DNA of 64,000 nt from HLUCCA09 sp039822045 (GTDB lineage: Bacteria > Pseudomonadota > Alphaproteobacteria > Rhodobacterales > Rhodobacteraceae): contig JBCBMY010000004.1 in the NCBI GenBank assembly GCA_039822045.1, forward strand, positions 1-64,000, given 5' to 3'. The notes beneath the pieces are model-generated. The model was not told the DNA's origin. It saw nothing but the letters and a program-made list of their open reading frames with translations, and did no database searches. The position numbers and the translations under genes are program-made. Numbering within the stretch: the first letter of the stretch is position 1; every line of letters begins with the position of its first letter. Shown one piece after another: positions 1 through 8,466 of the stretch.

Positions 1-280
1 ATTCCGACTATGAGTGCTTCACGATCCTCTGCACCGATGACACGCCGGCCTTGCAGGTGCTGAATGCCGAGGGGCGGTGGATCATGGCGCCGCCGGTTGA
101 TCGCGCGGTGCATGGTCGACTGGAAGTAGTCGTTGGTCCAGCGCGCCATCAGATCGCCGACATTGACGATGAAGGCGCCCTCAACCGGCGGCGCCATGAT
201 CCACCGCCCCTCGGCATTCAGCACCTGCAAGGCCGGCGTGTCATCGGTGCAGAGGATCGTGAAGCACTCATAGTCGGAAT
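1..280. repeat. 100-bp perfect inverted repeat at window edge
   Basis: Bases 1-100 are the exact reverse complement of bases 181-280, separated by an 80-base loop (101-180). Identity stops at base 100: base 101 would have to pair with 180 and does not. The arms lie inside an oxygenase gene, so the left arm is an inverted copy of its own coding sequence. The duplication runs to the first base of the window. This is typical of a fold-back or chimeric contig end rather than a biological hairpin. Confidence 0.9.
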
Positions 281-953
281 GCGCGCCGATGCCGATCTGG
301 CGCTCATCGATCTCGCCGTCCTGGCTGGGATAGTGCAGTACGCGCATATGCGCCATTGGCTTGGTGATCTTTGGCGCGAAGAACTCCTCTGGTAGTTCGA
401 GAGCCAGCGCGAATGCTGCAAAGATGCGTTCGCCAAAGGCACGGATCGCGTTGTGATACGCCATGATCGGGGCGCGGAACGCCGGCAGGCTCTCGGGCCA
501 TTGGTTTGGCCCGTAGCCGAAGATGCCTGCCTGCACATCGGGATCGCTAGAGTCCAGGTCGAGCGCGAGGTCGAACCCCTCGTGCAGGTCGCCCTTGTTT
601 TGCGGGTCGGTGTTTTCGCCTAGCAGAGGCGTGTATCCCCGCATCTCTTCGGACTTGGAGACGTGGATCGCCATCTTCTCGGCCTCGGCGAGATCGAAGA
701 AGGCGTGCGCAGCGGAAAAACACGATTCAATGACTTCGGATGGAACGCCGTGGTTCGAGGCGTAGAAGAACCCAACCTCGGTGCAGGCCTTGCGCACCGC
801 TTCGCCCACTGATGCGCGGGCCGCAGGGTCTCTGCCCAGCATCTGGGCGAAGTCGATCACCGGGATTTCGTCAAACGCTGTGGGCTCGGCGGTGAGATCG
901 GAGGCGAAGAAAGCCCGCGGCCCGTTGCCGGTCATCACTGTCGTCGTCGCCAT
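101..953 (-). CDS. 2-oxoglutarate/Fe(II)-dependent dioxygenase, isopenicillin N synthase family (3' end missing)
   Basis: The protein starts at the ATG at 953 (MATTTVMTGN; a second ATG is at 935). The N-terminal DIOX_N region has the PVIDF motif and GFFYASNHGV. The double-stranded beta-helix core shows the metal ligands His and Asp in GAHSDYECFTIL and the distal His in STMHRA. The second substrate-binding arginine region and C-terminus are missing, because at base 100 the reading continues into an inverted copy of the same gene. Family members oxidise small molecules using Fe(II), O2 and 2-oxoglutarate; the substrate cannot be told here. It is divergent from the cytosine deaminase/ABC transporter operon, so a role in the same nitrogen-compound pathway is plausible but inferred. 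Confidence 0.85.
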
Positions 954-1206
954 GCACGCCCCCCCGGATGCACAATACATGGGCGCCAGCGTCCGGGCGG
1001 GACGCGCTGGAATCAAAGAGGAATGCCCCGGCTCGCAACCCGACGGCCCAGAGCGGCGAAGAAATGCGTGTGTTGCGAGCACACAAGATGAGATTCGCCT
1101 GTATTTTCCGCGCCGCTTCGATCCATGCTTTGGGGGTGCGTTAAATCCATCGGTCGCCGGCACGGCAAGATCGCTGCTGGTCTAAGCCGGGCGCAGGAGG
1201 GGCAGA

Positions 1207-2508
1207 ATGCTGGATCTGATCGTCACGAACGCGACGCTTCCTGATGGTCGCCGTGGACAGAACATTGCGGTCAAGGACGGACGGATCGCAGAGATCGCAC
1301 CCGGCATTGACGCAGGCGCGGCAGAACGGCTCGACGCGGCGGGGCGGCTGGTTGCTCCGCCCTTCGTCGATCCGCACTTTCATATGGACGCGACGCTCAG
1401 CCTCGGGCTGCCCCGACTGAACGTGTCCGGAACGCTTCTTGAGGGGATCGCCCTTTGGGGTGAGTTGAAGCCGCTCCTAACCGTTGAGGCCGTTGCGGAA
1501 CGGGCGCTGCGCTATTGCGATCTGGCGGTGGCGCAGGGCCTCTTGAAGATCCGCAGCCATGTGGATGTGTGCGACGATCGGCTGTTGGCGGTCGAGGCGC
1601 TTCTAGAGGTCAAACGGCAGGTGGCACCCCAGATCGATTTGCAGCTCGTGGCCTTTCCGCAGGACGGGCTCTATCGGGCGCCCGGCGCCGAGGCGAACCT
1701 TTTGCGGGCGCTCGACATGGGGGTCGATGTGGTCGGCGGGATCCCGCATTTCGAGCGGACGATGGCAGATGGGGCCGCCTCTGTTCGGCGGCTTTGTGAG
1801 ATTGCCGCAGAGCGTGGCCTGCCGGTGGATCTGCACTGTGATGAGAGCGATGATCCGATGTCGCGGCATGTCGAGACGCTGGCGGCCGAGACGGCGCGGC
1901 TCGGTCTTGGGGGCCGCGTTGTGGCGAGCCACGTCACCGCGATGCACTCCTACGACAACTATTATGCCGCCAAGCTCCTTCCGCTGATTGCGGAGGCAGG
2001 CCTGCATATTGTTCCCAACCCGTTGATCAACATCACGCTTCAGGGGCGGATGGATACCTATCCGCGCCGGCGGGGACTGACACGGGTGCCGGAGCTGCGC
2101 GCACTCGGGGTGAACGTGGCCTTCGGGCAGGACTGCACGATGGATCCGTGGTACCCGCTGGGCTCGGCCGACATGCTGGAGGTCGCGCATATGGGAATTC
2201 ATGCGATCCCGATGACGTCGCGGGATGCGATGGCGTGGGCCTTTACCTCGGTCACGGTCAATGGCGCGCTGGCGATGGGTCTGCCCGACCCGACGCTGCG
2301 CGCGGGAGGACCTGCCGATATGGTGCTCTTGCAGGCGGCCGACCCGATCGAGGCAGTGCGGCTCCGGGCGACCAGGATTGCCGTGATCCGCTCTGGAAAA
2401 GTGATCGCGCGGACCGCGCCCAGGATTGCCGAGCTGGCCTTGGATGGCCGACCCGCCACCCTGGATCCGGCCGACTTTGCGCCAACCGGCGATGGGGCCG
2501 CCGCCTAG
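1207..2508 (+). CDS. codA: Cytosine deaminase / amidohydrolase family protein
   Basis: 433 residues, normal for CodA-like amidohydrolases. Metal-binding HFHMD (His57, His59) lies near the N-terminus, followed by the CodA-type motifs IRSHVDV, FPQDG, HCDE, SHVTAMHSY and GQDCTMDPWYPLGSAD. The start ATG has a strong ribosome-binding site, CAGGAGG, about 7 bases upstream. CodA hydrolyses cytosine to uracil and ammonia in the cytoplasm; relatives act on isoguanine or other cyclic amidines, so the exact substrate is open. It is the first gene of a rightward operon with a BMP-type ABC transporter and an amidase, which suggests deamination of an imported ring compound. Confidence 0.85.
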   Translation: MLDLIVTNATLPDGRRGQNIAVKDGRIAEIAPGIDAGAAERLDAAGRLVAPPFVDPHFHMDATLSLGLPRLNVSGTLLEGIALWGELKPLLTVEAVAERALRYCDLAVAQGLLKIRSHVDVCDDRLLAVEALLEVKRQVAPQIDLQLVAFPQDGLYRAPGAEANLLRALDMGVDVVGGIPHFERTMADGAASVRRLCEIAAERGLPVDLHCDESDDPMSRHVETLAAETARLGLGGRVVASHVTAMHSYDNYYAAKLLPLIAEAGLHIVPNPLINITLQGRMDTYPRRRGLTRVPELRALGVNVAFGQDCTMDPWYPLGSADMLEVAHMGIHAIPMTSRDAMAWAFTSVTVNGALAMGLPDPTLRAGGPADMVLLQAADPIEAVRLRATRIAVIRSGKVIARTAPRIAELALDGRPATLDPADFAPTGDGAAA

Positions 2509-2557
2509 CCAAGCCGCCAAACAAAAACCAAGACCCGACAGCGAGAGGATCAGACCA

Positions 2558-3541
2558 ATGACAATCACACCCACACGCCGCCATGTGATGGTCGCCGCAG
2601 GTGCGGCGCTGGCCCTGCCGGCCTATCTCCGTCGCGCCTCGGCGCAAGGCGCTTTGAAGGTGGCTGGCGTCCACAACAGCCCCGTGGAGAATGCGTGGAA
2701 CAGTCGGATCCACTTGGCCCTGAACGAGGCGGCGGAAGCTGGCCTGATCGAGTACGACTTCTCGGAGAGCGTTGCCGCCACCGACTATCCGCGCGCGATG
2801 CGGGAATTTGCCGAAGGTGGCGCGCAGCTCATCTGGGGCGAGGCCTATGCCGTCGAGCGTGAGGCGCGCGAGGTGGCGGCCGACTATCCCGACACAGCGT
2901 TCCTCATGGGCTCGTCGGGCGGGCCGGCGGGCGACAATTTCGGAGTCTTTGGCACGCGCAATCACGAGGCCGCCTACCTTGCCGGCATGCTCGCGGGCAA
3001 AATGTCGGAGAGCAATGTGTTCGGCTCGGTGGGCGGCTATCCCATTCCGGAGGTGAACCTGCTGATCAACGCATTCCGGCTGGGCGTGAGCGAGGTCAAC
3101 CCTGATGCCAGCTTCCTCAACGGCTTCATCGGTGCGTGGTTCGACCCGGCAAAGGCCAAGGAAGCAGCGATTGCCCAGATCGATGCGGGGGCCGACATCC
3201 TGTTTGGCGAGCGCATCGGAACGGCCGATGGCGCGGAGGAGCGCGGAGTGAAGGCCATCGGCAGTCTGATTGACTACACACCGCGCTATCCCGGCACGAT
3301 TTTTGCCAACGCGATCTGGAATTTCGGCCCGACCATCGAGGCCATCGTGGCGGATGTTCGGGCGGGCACTCCGGTCGGGAAAGACTACACCGAGTATTCC
3401 TTCATGAAGCATCGCGGCAATGAACTGATCTTCGTGGAAGACGACGTGCCGCCCGACGCGATCCCGCCCATGCTTGAGAGACAGGAGGCCATTGCCTCGG
3501 GCGAGTTCGACGTTCCAATCGACGCCGAGGAACCCGCCTGA
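2558..3541 (+). CDS. BMP-family ABC transporter substrate-binding protein
   Basis: 327 residues from ATG 2558, preceded by GAGAGG. The N-terminus is a Tat-like signal: TRRHVMVAAGAALALPAYL ends in an A-S-A site, with the mature protein starting near residue 27. The body has Bmp/PnrA features: VHNSPVENAWN, MGSSGGPAGDNFGVF, LAGMLAGKMSESNVFGSVGG and the glycine-rich hinge. BMP proteins bind nucleosides, nucleobases or related ligands in the periplasm and deliver them to the two permeases encoded downstream. An in-frame ORF extends upstream to 2426, but it would overlap the deaminase and hide the signal peptide, so 2558 is preferred. Confidence 0.88.
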   Translation: MTITPTRRHVMVAAGAALALPAYLRRASAQGALKVAGVHNSPVENAWNSRIHLALNEAAEAGLIEYDFSESVAATDYPRAMREFAEGGAQLIWGEAYAVEREAREVAADYPDTAFLMGSSGGPAGDNFGVFGTRNHEAAYLAGMLAGKMSESNVFGSVGGYPIPEVNLLINAFRLGVSEVNPDASFLNGFIGAWFDPAKAKEAAIAQIDAGADILFGERIGTADGAEERGVKAIGSLIDYTPRYPGTIFANAIWNFGPTIEAIVADVRAGTPVGKDYTEYSFMKHRGNELIFVEDDVPPDAIPPMLERQEAIASGEFDVPIDAEEPA

Positions 3542-3555
3542 TCGCTCGTCGGCCC

Positions 3556-4926
3556 ATGGACGAGCGTGCGCGCAACCTCCGAAGCTGCGTCGCCGGCGAC
3601 GCAACGGCGCTGGCAGCCGCCATCGCTGAGGGCAGGACCACGGCCAGCACGGCGATGATGGCCGCGCTGGGGCGAGCGCGGGAGGTGCCGAGCGCCATAG
3701 CGCGTCTATTGTCGGACGAAGCGGCGCTGGCAGCGGCCGTGAGGGCAGGCGCCGGGCCGTTTGCAGGCGTGCCGTTTCTGGGCAAGGATTTGGGCTCGGC
3801 TGCGCGTGGTCTGGCACCGGCCGGGGGCTGTAGGGCGTTGCGGGCCCGTCTTGCCGATCCGTCCGAGGACAGCGCGCTCTTTGCGCGGTTTCGGGCGGGT
3901 GGCCTTGTGCCCTTCGGCCTGAGCACGGTGCCCGAGTTCGGGATGTCGCTTGCGACCGAGCCACCCGGTCAGCCGCCAGCCGCCAATCCCTTTGATCCTG
4001 CGCGAAGTGCAGGGGGCTCGTCGGGTGGCGCTTCGGTCGCTGTAGCAGAAGGCGTGGTGGCGATCGCCCACGCGACCGATGCGGCGGGCTCGATCCGCGT
4101 GCCTGCGGCGTCGTGCGGGCTCTGGGGCCTGAAGCCGTCACGGGGCGTGGTGCCACAAGGGCCGACCTTCGCGAACTACCTGATGGGGATCGTGTCGGAG
4201 CTAGTACTTGCCCGGTCGCGGCGCGATGTTGTGACGGCATATGCGCTCGCCACGGGGATGAAACCGGCCAGTGAAGGCAGACGCGACTGGCGCGTCGCTC
4301 TTTGTCTGCCTGACCGCTGCGATGAGGTCCAGCGGAGAGCCACCCGCGCTGCTGCCGAGACGCTGGCGGCCTCTGGGGCCGACATCGTTGAGCGACCCGC
4401 ACCGGACGCGCTGGGGCAGGCGGCCCATGCGGTGGCGGGGTTGGTGCTGTGCGTGTCGCTTGCAGAGTGGCTCGATGACGCGGGTATCGCCGAAGGCGAT
4501 GTGAGCCCATTCATCGCGTCTGCGCGCGCCTCCGGCCGCGCTCTGACAGGCACAGCCGTGTTCGCCGCCTCACGCGATATCGCCAGATTGACCCACGCGG
4601 CGTCGATGCTGTTTGAAGGCGTCGACGCGGCGCTTATGCCCGTTCTCTCAGGTCCGCCACCGCCGCACGGACGGTTCCCGATGGATGCTGACGATGTCGG
4701 CGCTCGCCTTGCCGCGCTTGAGGCACATGCGCCCAACGCAGCGCTCGCCAACGTGGCCGGCCTGCCGGCGCTGGCGTTCCCGGCTGGATTTGTCGGCGGC
4801 CTGCCGGTCGGCGCGCAGCTGGTTGGCCCGCAAGGCGCCGATGCGGCCCTGCTGGAGCTTGCGGCACCCCTCGACGCGCATTGCGAGGTGCCGTTTCCAT
4901 CGCCGATTGCGGGATTGCCGCAATGA
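3556..4926 (+). CDS. Amidase signature family amidohydrolase
   Basis: 456 residues, the usual length for amidase-signature enzymes. The catalytic triad is visible: Lys in PFLGKDLGS (about residue 76), the cis-Ser in AGGSSGGASVAV, and the nucleophile Ser in DAAGSIRVPAASCG, which replaces the commoner DxGGSIR. It would hydrolyse an amide bond in the cytoplasm. Set between a BMP binding protein and its ABC ATPase, it probably acts on the transported compound or on a ring-opened product made by the deaminase. The stop codon overlaps the next start in an ATGA arrangement, showing translational coupling. The start has only a weak ribosome-binding site. Confidence 0.85.
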   Translation: MDERARNLRSCVAGDATALAAAIAEGRTTASTAMMAALGRAREVPSAIARLLSDEAALAAAVRAGAGPFAGVPFLGKDLGSAARGLAPAGGCRALRARLADPSEDSALFARFRAGGLVPFGLSTVPEFGMSLATEPPGQPPAANPFDPARSAGGSSGGASVAVAEGVVAIAHATDAAGSIRVPAASCGLWGLKPSRGVVPQGPTFANYLMGIVSELVLARSRRDVVTAYALATGMKPASEGRRDWRVALCLPDRCDEVQRRATRAAAETLAASGADIVERPAPDALGQAAHAVAGLVLCVSLAEWLDDAGIAEGDVSPFIASARASGRALTGTAVFAASRDIARLTHAASMLFEGVDAALMPVLSGPPPPHGRFPMDADDVGARLAALEAHAPNAALANVAGLPALAFPAGFVGGLPVGAQLVGPQGADAALLELAAPLDAHCEVPFPSPIAGLPQ

Positions 4927-6443
4927 GCCCGGTTCTCGAATTGAGAGGGATTACGAAGCGGTTCGGGGCGCTCGTTGCAAACGACGGTGTGTCGCTGTCT
5001 CTGGCGGAGGGCGAGATCCTGGCGCTCCTTGGCGAGAACGGCGCCGGCAAGACGACGCTGATGAACATTCTCTTTGGCCACTACGCCGCAGACGCAGGCG
5101 ACGTACGCGTGTTCGGCCGTGCCCTTCCGCCCGGGCGACCTCGTGCGGCCATCGAGGCCGGTGTGGGCATGGTGCATCAGCACTTCGCCCTCGCAGCCAA
5201 TCTTTCGGTTCTCGACAACATCATGCTTGGCACCGAGCGCTTGACTCGTGTGCGCTCCGCTCGCCGGGCGGCGGTGGGCAAGCTGAAGGATTTGTCCGAG
5301 CGCTTTGGGTTGCCTGTCGATCCCGACCGAAAGGTCAGCGCGCTGTCCGTGGGTGAACGTCAGCGAGTGGAAATCCTCAAGGCGCTCTACCGCGACGCCA
5401 AGATCCTGATCCTTGATGAACCGACTGCCGTTCTGGCCCGGCCTGAGGCCGAGCGCCTCTTCGCCACATTGCGGGGGATGACACATGGCGGCCTGTCCAT
5501 CATCTTTATCAGCCACAAACTGCATGAGGTTATGGCGGCCTCCGATCGGGTTGTCGTGCTGCGCGCGGGGCGTCTTGTGGCCGAGCGCCGGACGGCAGAC
5601 ACCACTCCCGAGGAGTTGGCCGAAGTGATGGTTGGGCGGAAGGTTGAACGCCCGGTCCGGCGCCCGCATCCGGTGGGGGCCCCGGCGCTGATAGCGGAGG
5701 GCGTGCGCATTGGTGCCGGGCCGCAGCCGCAGCTCGACGGCGTCTCATTCACTGTCCACGAAGGCGAAATTCTGGGTGTCGTGGGGGTGTCCGGCAACGG
5801 GCAGGCCACGCTCGGCGCGCTTCTTTCGGGGCTTGCCGTGCCGGATGAGGGGCGGCTGGAGCTCGCGGGCGCGGAGGTAGGGCGTCTCGGCCCGCGGGGG
5901 ATGTTACGCGCCGGGGTAGGCCGCGTGCCGGAAGACCGCCACGCGGAAGGCGCCATCGGCGAGATGGCGGTGTGGGAGAACGCCATTCTCGAGCGACTGC
6001 GCAGCACAGCATTTCAAAGATGGGGGGTCGTGCGTCGTGCTGTTGGGCGTCGACACGCAGAGGCACTGATCGACCGCTTCGATATCCGAGGGGCCACGCC
6101 GAACACGCGCAGCCGGCTCTTGTCGGGCGGCAATATGCAGAAGTTGGTCCTGGGACGCGTGCTTGCGACCAACCCGAGTTTCCTGCTCGCCAATCAGCCG
6201 ACGCGTGGGCTGGACGAGGGCGCCGTTGCCGCCGTGCACGCGAGCCTTCTTGCGGCGCGCAGTGCCGGGGCGGCGATCCTGTTGATCTCGGAGGAACTCG
6301 AGGAGGCCGTGGCCCTGTCCGACCGTATCCAGGCCATCGTCAAGGGCCGGATGTCGCCGCCAGTGGCCACGGAGCAAGTCGATGCCCAGCGGCTTGGCCT
6401 GATGATGGCCGGCGTCTGGGACGGAGTGCCCGATGCGGCTTGA
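4923..6443 (+). CDS. BMP-type ABC transporter ATP-binding protein (two ABC domains)
   Basis: 506 residues from the ATG overlapping the amidase stop. Domain 1 (about 5-240) has Walker A GENGAGKTT, signature LSVGERQR and Walker B ILILDEPT. Domain 2 (about 255-500) has a degenerate Walker A, GVSGNGQATLG, in which Gln and Ala replace Lys and Thr, signature LSGGNMQK, and a Walker B with Asn-Gln in place of Asp-Glu (LLANQPTRG). One active and one degenerate site is normal for RbsA/NupA-like proteins. It powers the two permeases that follow. Confidence 0.9.
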   Translation: MSPVLELRGITKRFGALVANDGVSLSLAEGEILALLGENGAGKTTLMNILFGHYAADAGDVRVFGRALPPGRPRAAIEAGVGMVHQHFALAANLSVLDNIMLGTERLTRVRSARRAAVGKLKDLSERFGLPVDPDRKVSALSVGERQRVEILKALYRDAKILILDEPTAVLARPEAERLFATLRGMTHGGLSIIFISHKLHEVMAASDRVVVLRAGRLVAERRTADTTPEELAEVMVGRKVERPVRRPHPVGAPALIAEGVRIGAGPQPQLDGVSFTVHEGEILGVVGVSGNGQATLGALLSGLAVPDEGRLELAGAEVGRLGPRGMLRAGVGRVPEDRHAEGAIGEMAVWENAILERLRSTAFQRWGVVRRAVGRRHAEALIDRFDIRGATPNTRSRLLSGGNMQKLVLGRVLATNPSFLLANQPTRGLDEGAVAAVHASLLAARSAGAAILLISEELEEAVALSDRIQAIVKGRMSPPVATEQVDAQRLGLMMAGVWDGVPDAA

Positions 6444-7476
6444 GCGTCGCGAGGAAGTGCCGCTGACCCTAGCCGCAACGGCGCCCGTTGTTGCGATTGC
6501 AGCCGCACTGGCCCTGGCTGCGGGGCTGATCGCTGCGGCAGGCGTGAGCCCGTTTTATGCCTATGGGGAGATGATGCGCGGCGCGTTCGGCTCCCGTCTG
6601 GCCGTAACGGAAATGCTCACTCGCGCGACGCCCCTCATTTTGACCGGTCTTGCCGCCGCCGTCGCCTTCCGGGGGCGGCTGTGGAACATCGGAGCAGAAG
6701 GCCAGTTTTACCTGGGCGCGTTGATGACGGCGTGGGTTGGTCATTCCCTTTCGCTGGCGCCGGTGCCGGGCATCGCCCTCTTGTGCCTTGTCGGAATGGC
6801 AGCCGGCGCGGCGCTGCTTGCCGGACCGGCATACCTGCGGTTGCGGTTCGGGGTGGATGAGGTGGTCACCACCTTGCTCCTAAACTTCATTGTCATTCTC
6901 TTCGTCGGGCTGATGATCGAGGGCCCGCTGAAGGACCCGCTGGCGTTTGGCTGGCCGCAATCCGTCCCGGTTGACGATGCGTATCGCCTGCCCGATCTGG
7001 TCGCCCGCTCCCGACTGCATATCGGGCTGCTCCTGGCCGTGGTCGCCGCCGCGCTGGTTTGGCTGGTGATGTCGCGCACCGTATTCGGGATGGAGGCGCG
7101 CGCCGCGGGTCTCAACGCGTCTGCGGCCGCGTTTGCCGGTGTGTCGCTGCCGCGGACGCTTCTCGGCGTCGCCGTTCTCTCGGGCGCACTGGCCGGCTTG
7201 GCTGGCGCCATCGAGGTGATGGGCGTGACGGCGGGTGTCACCACGACCATGTCGCCGGGCTTTGGCTATGCCGGGATCGTCGTGGCCATGCTAGCGGCGC
7301 TCCATCCGATCGGTGTGGTCGGCGCTGCGATCTTTGTGGCGACAATCTTTGTGGGCGCCGACGCAATGAGCCGCGCCACCGGGGTGCCGAGCTTCATCGC
7401 CGACGTGATCGTGGCGCTGTCGCTGCTGACGATGCTCGTCGCTCTCCTTTTTACGAGCTACAGGCTGCGCCGATGA
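6433..7476 (+). CDS. ABC transporter permease, BMP/nucleoside type (subunit 1)
   Basis: 347 residues, strongly hydrophobic with about nine membrane spans. It belongs to the branched BPD_transp_2 family; the conserved stretch LIFTGLAAAVAF-like is seen as LILTGLAAAVAFRGRLWNIGAEGQF, split here at GRLWNIGAEGQF, which is characteristic of NupP/YufP permeases. The start overlaps the end of the ATPase gene by 11 bases, and GGAG lies 7 bases upstream. Together with the next gene it forms the heterodimeric inner-membrane channel for the ligand bound by the BMP protein. Confidence 0.9.
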   Translation: MRLERREEVPLTLAATAPVVAIAAALALAAGLIAAAGVSPFYAYGEMMRGAFGSRLAVTEMLTRATPLILTGLAAAVAFRGRLWNIGAEGQFYLGALMTAWVGHSLSLAPVPGIALLCLVGMAAGAALLAGPAYLRLRFGVDEVVTTLLLNFIVILFVGLMIEGPLKDPLAFGWPQSVPVDDAYRLPDLVARSRLHIGLLLAVVAAALVWLVMSRTVFGMEARAAGLNASAAAFAGVSLPRTLLGVAVLSGALAGLAGAIEVMGVTAGVTTTMSPGFGYAGIVVAMLAALHPIGVVGAAIFVATIFVGADAMSRATGVPSFIADVIVALSLLTMLVALLFTSYRLRR

Positions 7477-8414
7477 CCGAAGCGCTCGATCTGCTGACCA
7501 CGACGAGCCTTTGGGCCGCCATCCTGAGGATCGCGACACCGCTGATCTTTGGAGTGATCGGGGCGCTCTTGTGCGAGCGCGCCGGTGTGCTGAACCTCGG
7601 GATCGAGGGGATCATGACGATGGGCGCAATGACCGGGTGGTTGACCGTCTATCTCGGGGCCGGATTGTGGACGGGATTGGCCGTTGCGGCGCTGTCGGGC
7701 GCGGCGATCGGGCTTCTGCATGCGATGCTCACCGTGCCGTTGGGGCTGTCGCAGCATGTCTCGGGCCTCGGCATCACGCTCTTTGCCTCCTCGCTTGCCT
7801 ACTACCTCTACCGATTGATCGTAGAGGTTGGCGAACTGCCCCCAACGATCGAGCCGTTTCAGCCAATCGACCTGCCGTTTTTGTCTGATTTGCCTGTGAT
7901 TGGACCGGTTTTGTTTGCCCAAAGCGCGCCCACCTATCTGGCCCTCGCGCTGGTGGCGGTAACCGCCTGGGTCCTGGCGCGAACGCCGCTGGGCCTTGCC
8001 GTCAGGATGACGGGGGAGAACCCGCATGCGGTAGAAGCACAGGGGCTCGACCCGATCCGGATACGGATTGGCGCCGTCGTGGTAGGATCGGGTCTGATGG
8101 CGATGGGGGGCGCGTTTTTGACTATGGCGGCGTTCAACAGTTTCTTTCCGGAGATGGTGCAAGGGCGCGGCTGGATCTGCATCGCGCTGGTCGTCTTCGC
8201 GTCATGGCGGCCGGGAAAGGCCCTTCTTGGCGCGCTCTTGTTCGCCTTCTTCGACTCCTATCAGTTGCGGCTGCAAACCGTGGTGGAGAACGTGCCCTAC
8301 CAGCTCTTCCTGATGGCGCCCTACGCGCTGTCGATCCTGGCGCTCATCCTCGTGTCCCGCCGCGCCGAGGTGCCGACGGCCTTGATGATGCCGTACCGGC
8401 GGGGGGAGCGCTGA
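7473..8414 (+). CDS. ABC transporter permease, BMP/nucleoside type (subunit 2)
   Basis: 313 residues starting at an ATG that overlaps the previous stop (ATGA). About eight to nine membrane spans. It carries the second-subunit hallmark ERAGVLNLGIEGIM near residue 40 and a conserved RMTGENPHAVEAQGLDP loop typical of NupQ/YufQ. It is the last gene of the six-gene transport and degradation operon, followed by a short hairpin and then the convergent ddh-associated operon. Confidence 0.9.
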   Translation: MTEALDLLTTTSLWAAILRIATPLIFGVIGALLCERAGVLNLGIEGIMTMGAMTGWLTVYLGAGLWTGLAVAALSGAAIGLLHAMLTVPLGLSQHVSGLGITLFASSLAYYLYRLIVEVGELPPTIEPFQPIDLPFLSDLPVIGPVLFAQSAPTYLALALVAVTAWVLARTPLGLAVRMTGENPHAVEAQGLDPIRIRIGAVVVGSGLMAMGGAFLTMAAFNSFFPEMVQGRGWICIALVVFASWRPGKALLGALLFAFFDSYQLRLQTVVENVPYQLFLMAPYALSILALILVSRRAEVPTALMMPYRRGER

Positions 8415-8442
8415 CGACTGTATGGACGTCAGATGACAAGCG

Positions 8443-8462
8443 ATCCGAAGCGGGCTTCGGAT
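8443..8462. terminator. Hairpin between convergent operons
   Basis: A perfect 9-bp inverted repeat, ATCCGAAGC and GCTTCGGAT, with a 2-base spacer lies in the 52-base gap between the rightward permease gene and the leftward propeller gene. There is no long T-tract on either side. A bidirectional terminator is the likely role. Confidence 0.55.
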
Positions 8463-8466
8463 GGCG

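Noticed and set aside
2258..4510. 750-codon open frame on the minus strand
   Set aside because: Antisense to three confidently identified genes; Arg/Pro-rich composition typical of a shadow frame in GC-rich DNA, with no motif.
4176..5669. 497-codon open frame on the minus strand
   Set aside because: Lies opposite the amidase and ABC ATPase genes and shows no domain; a shadow frame.
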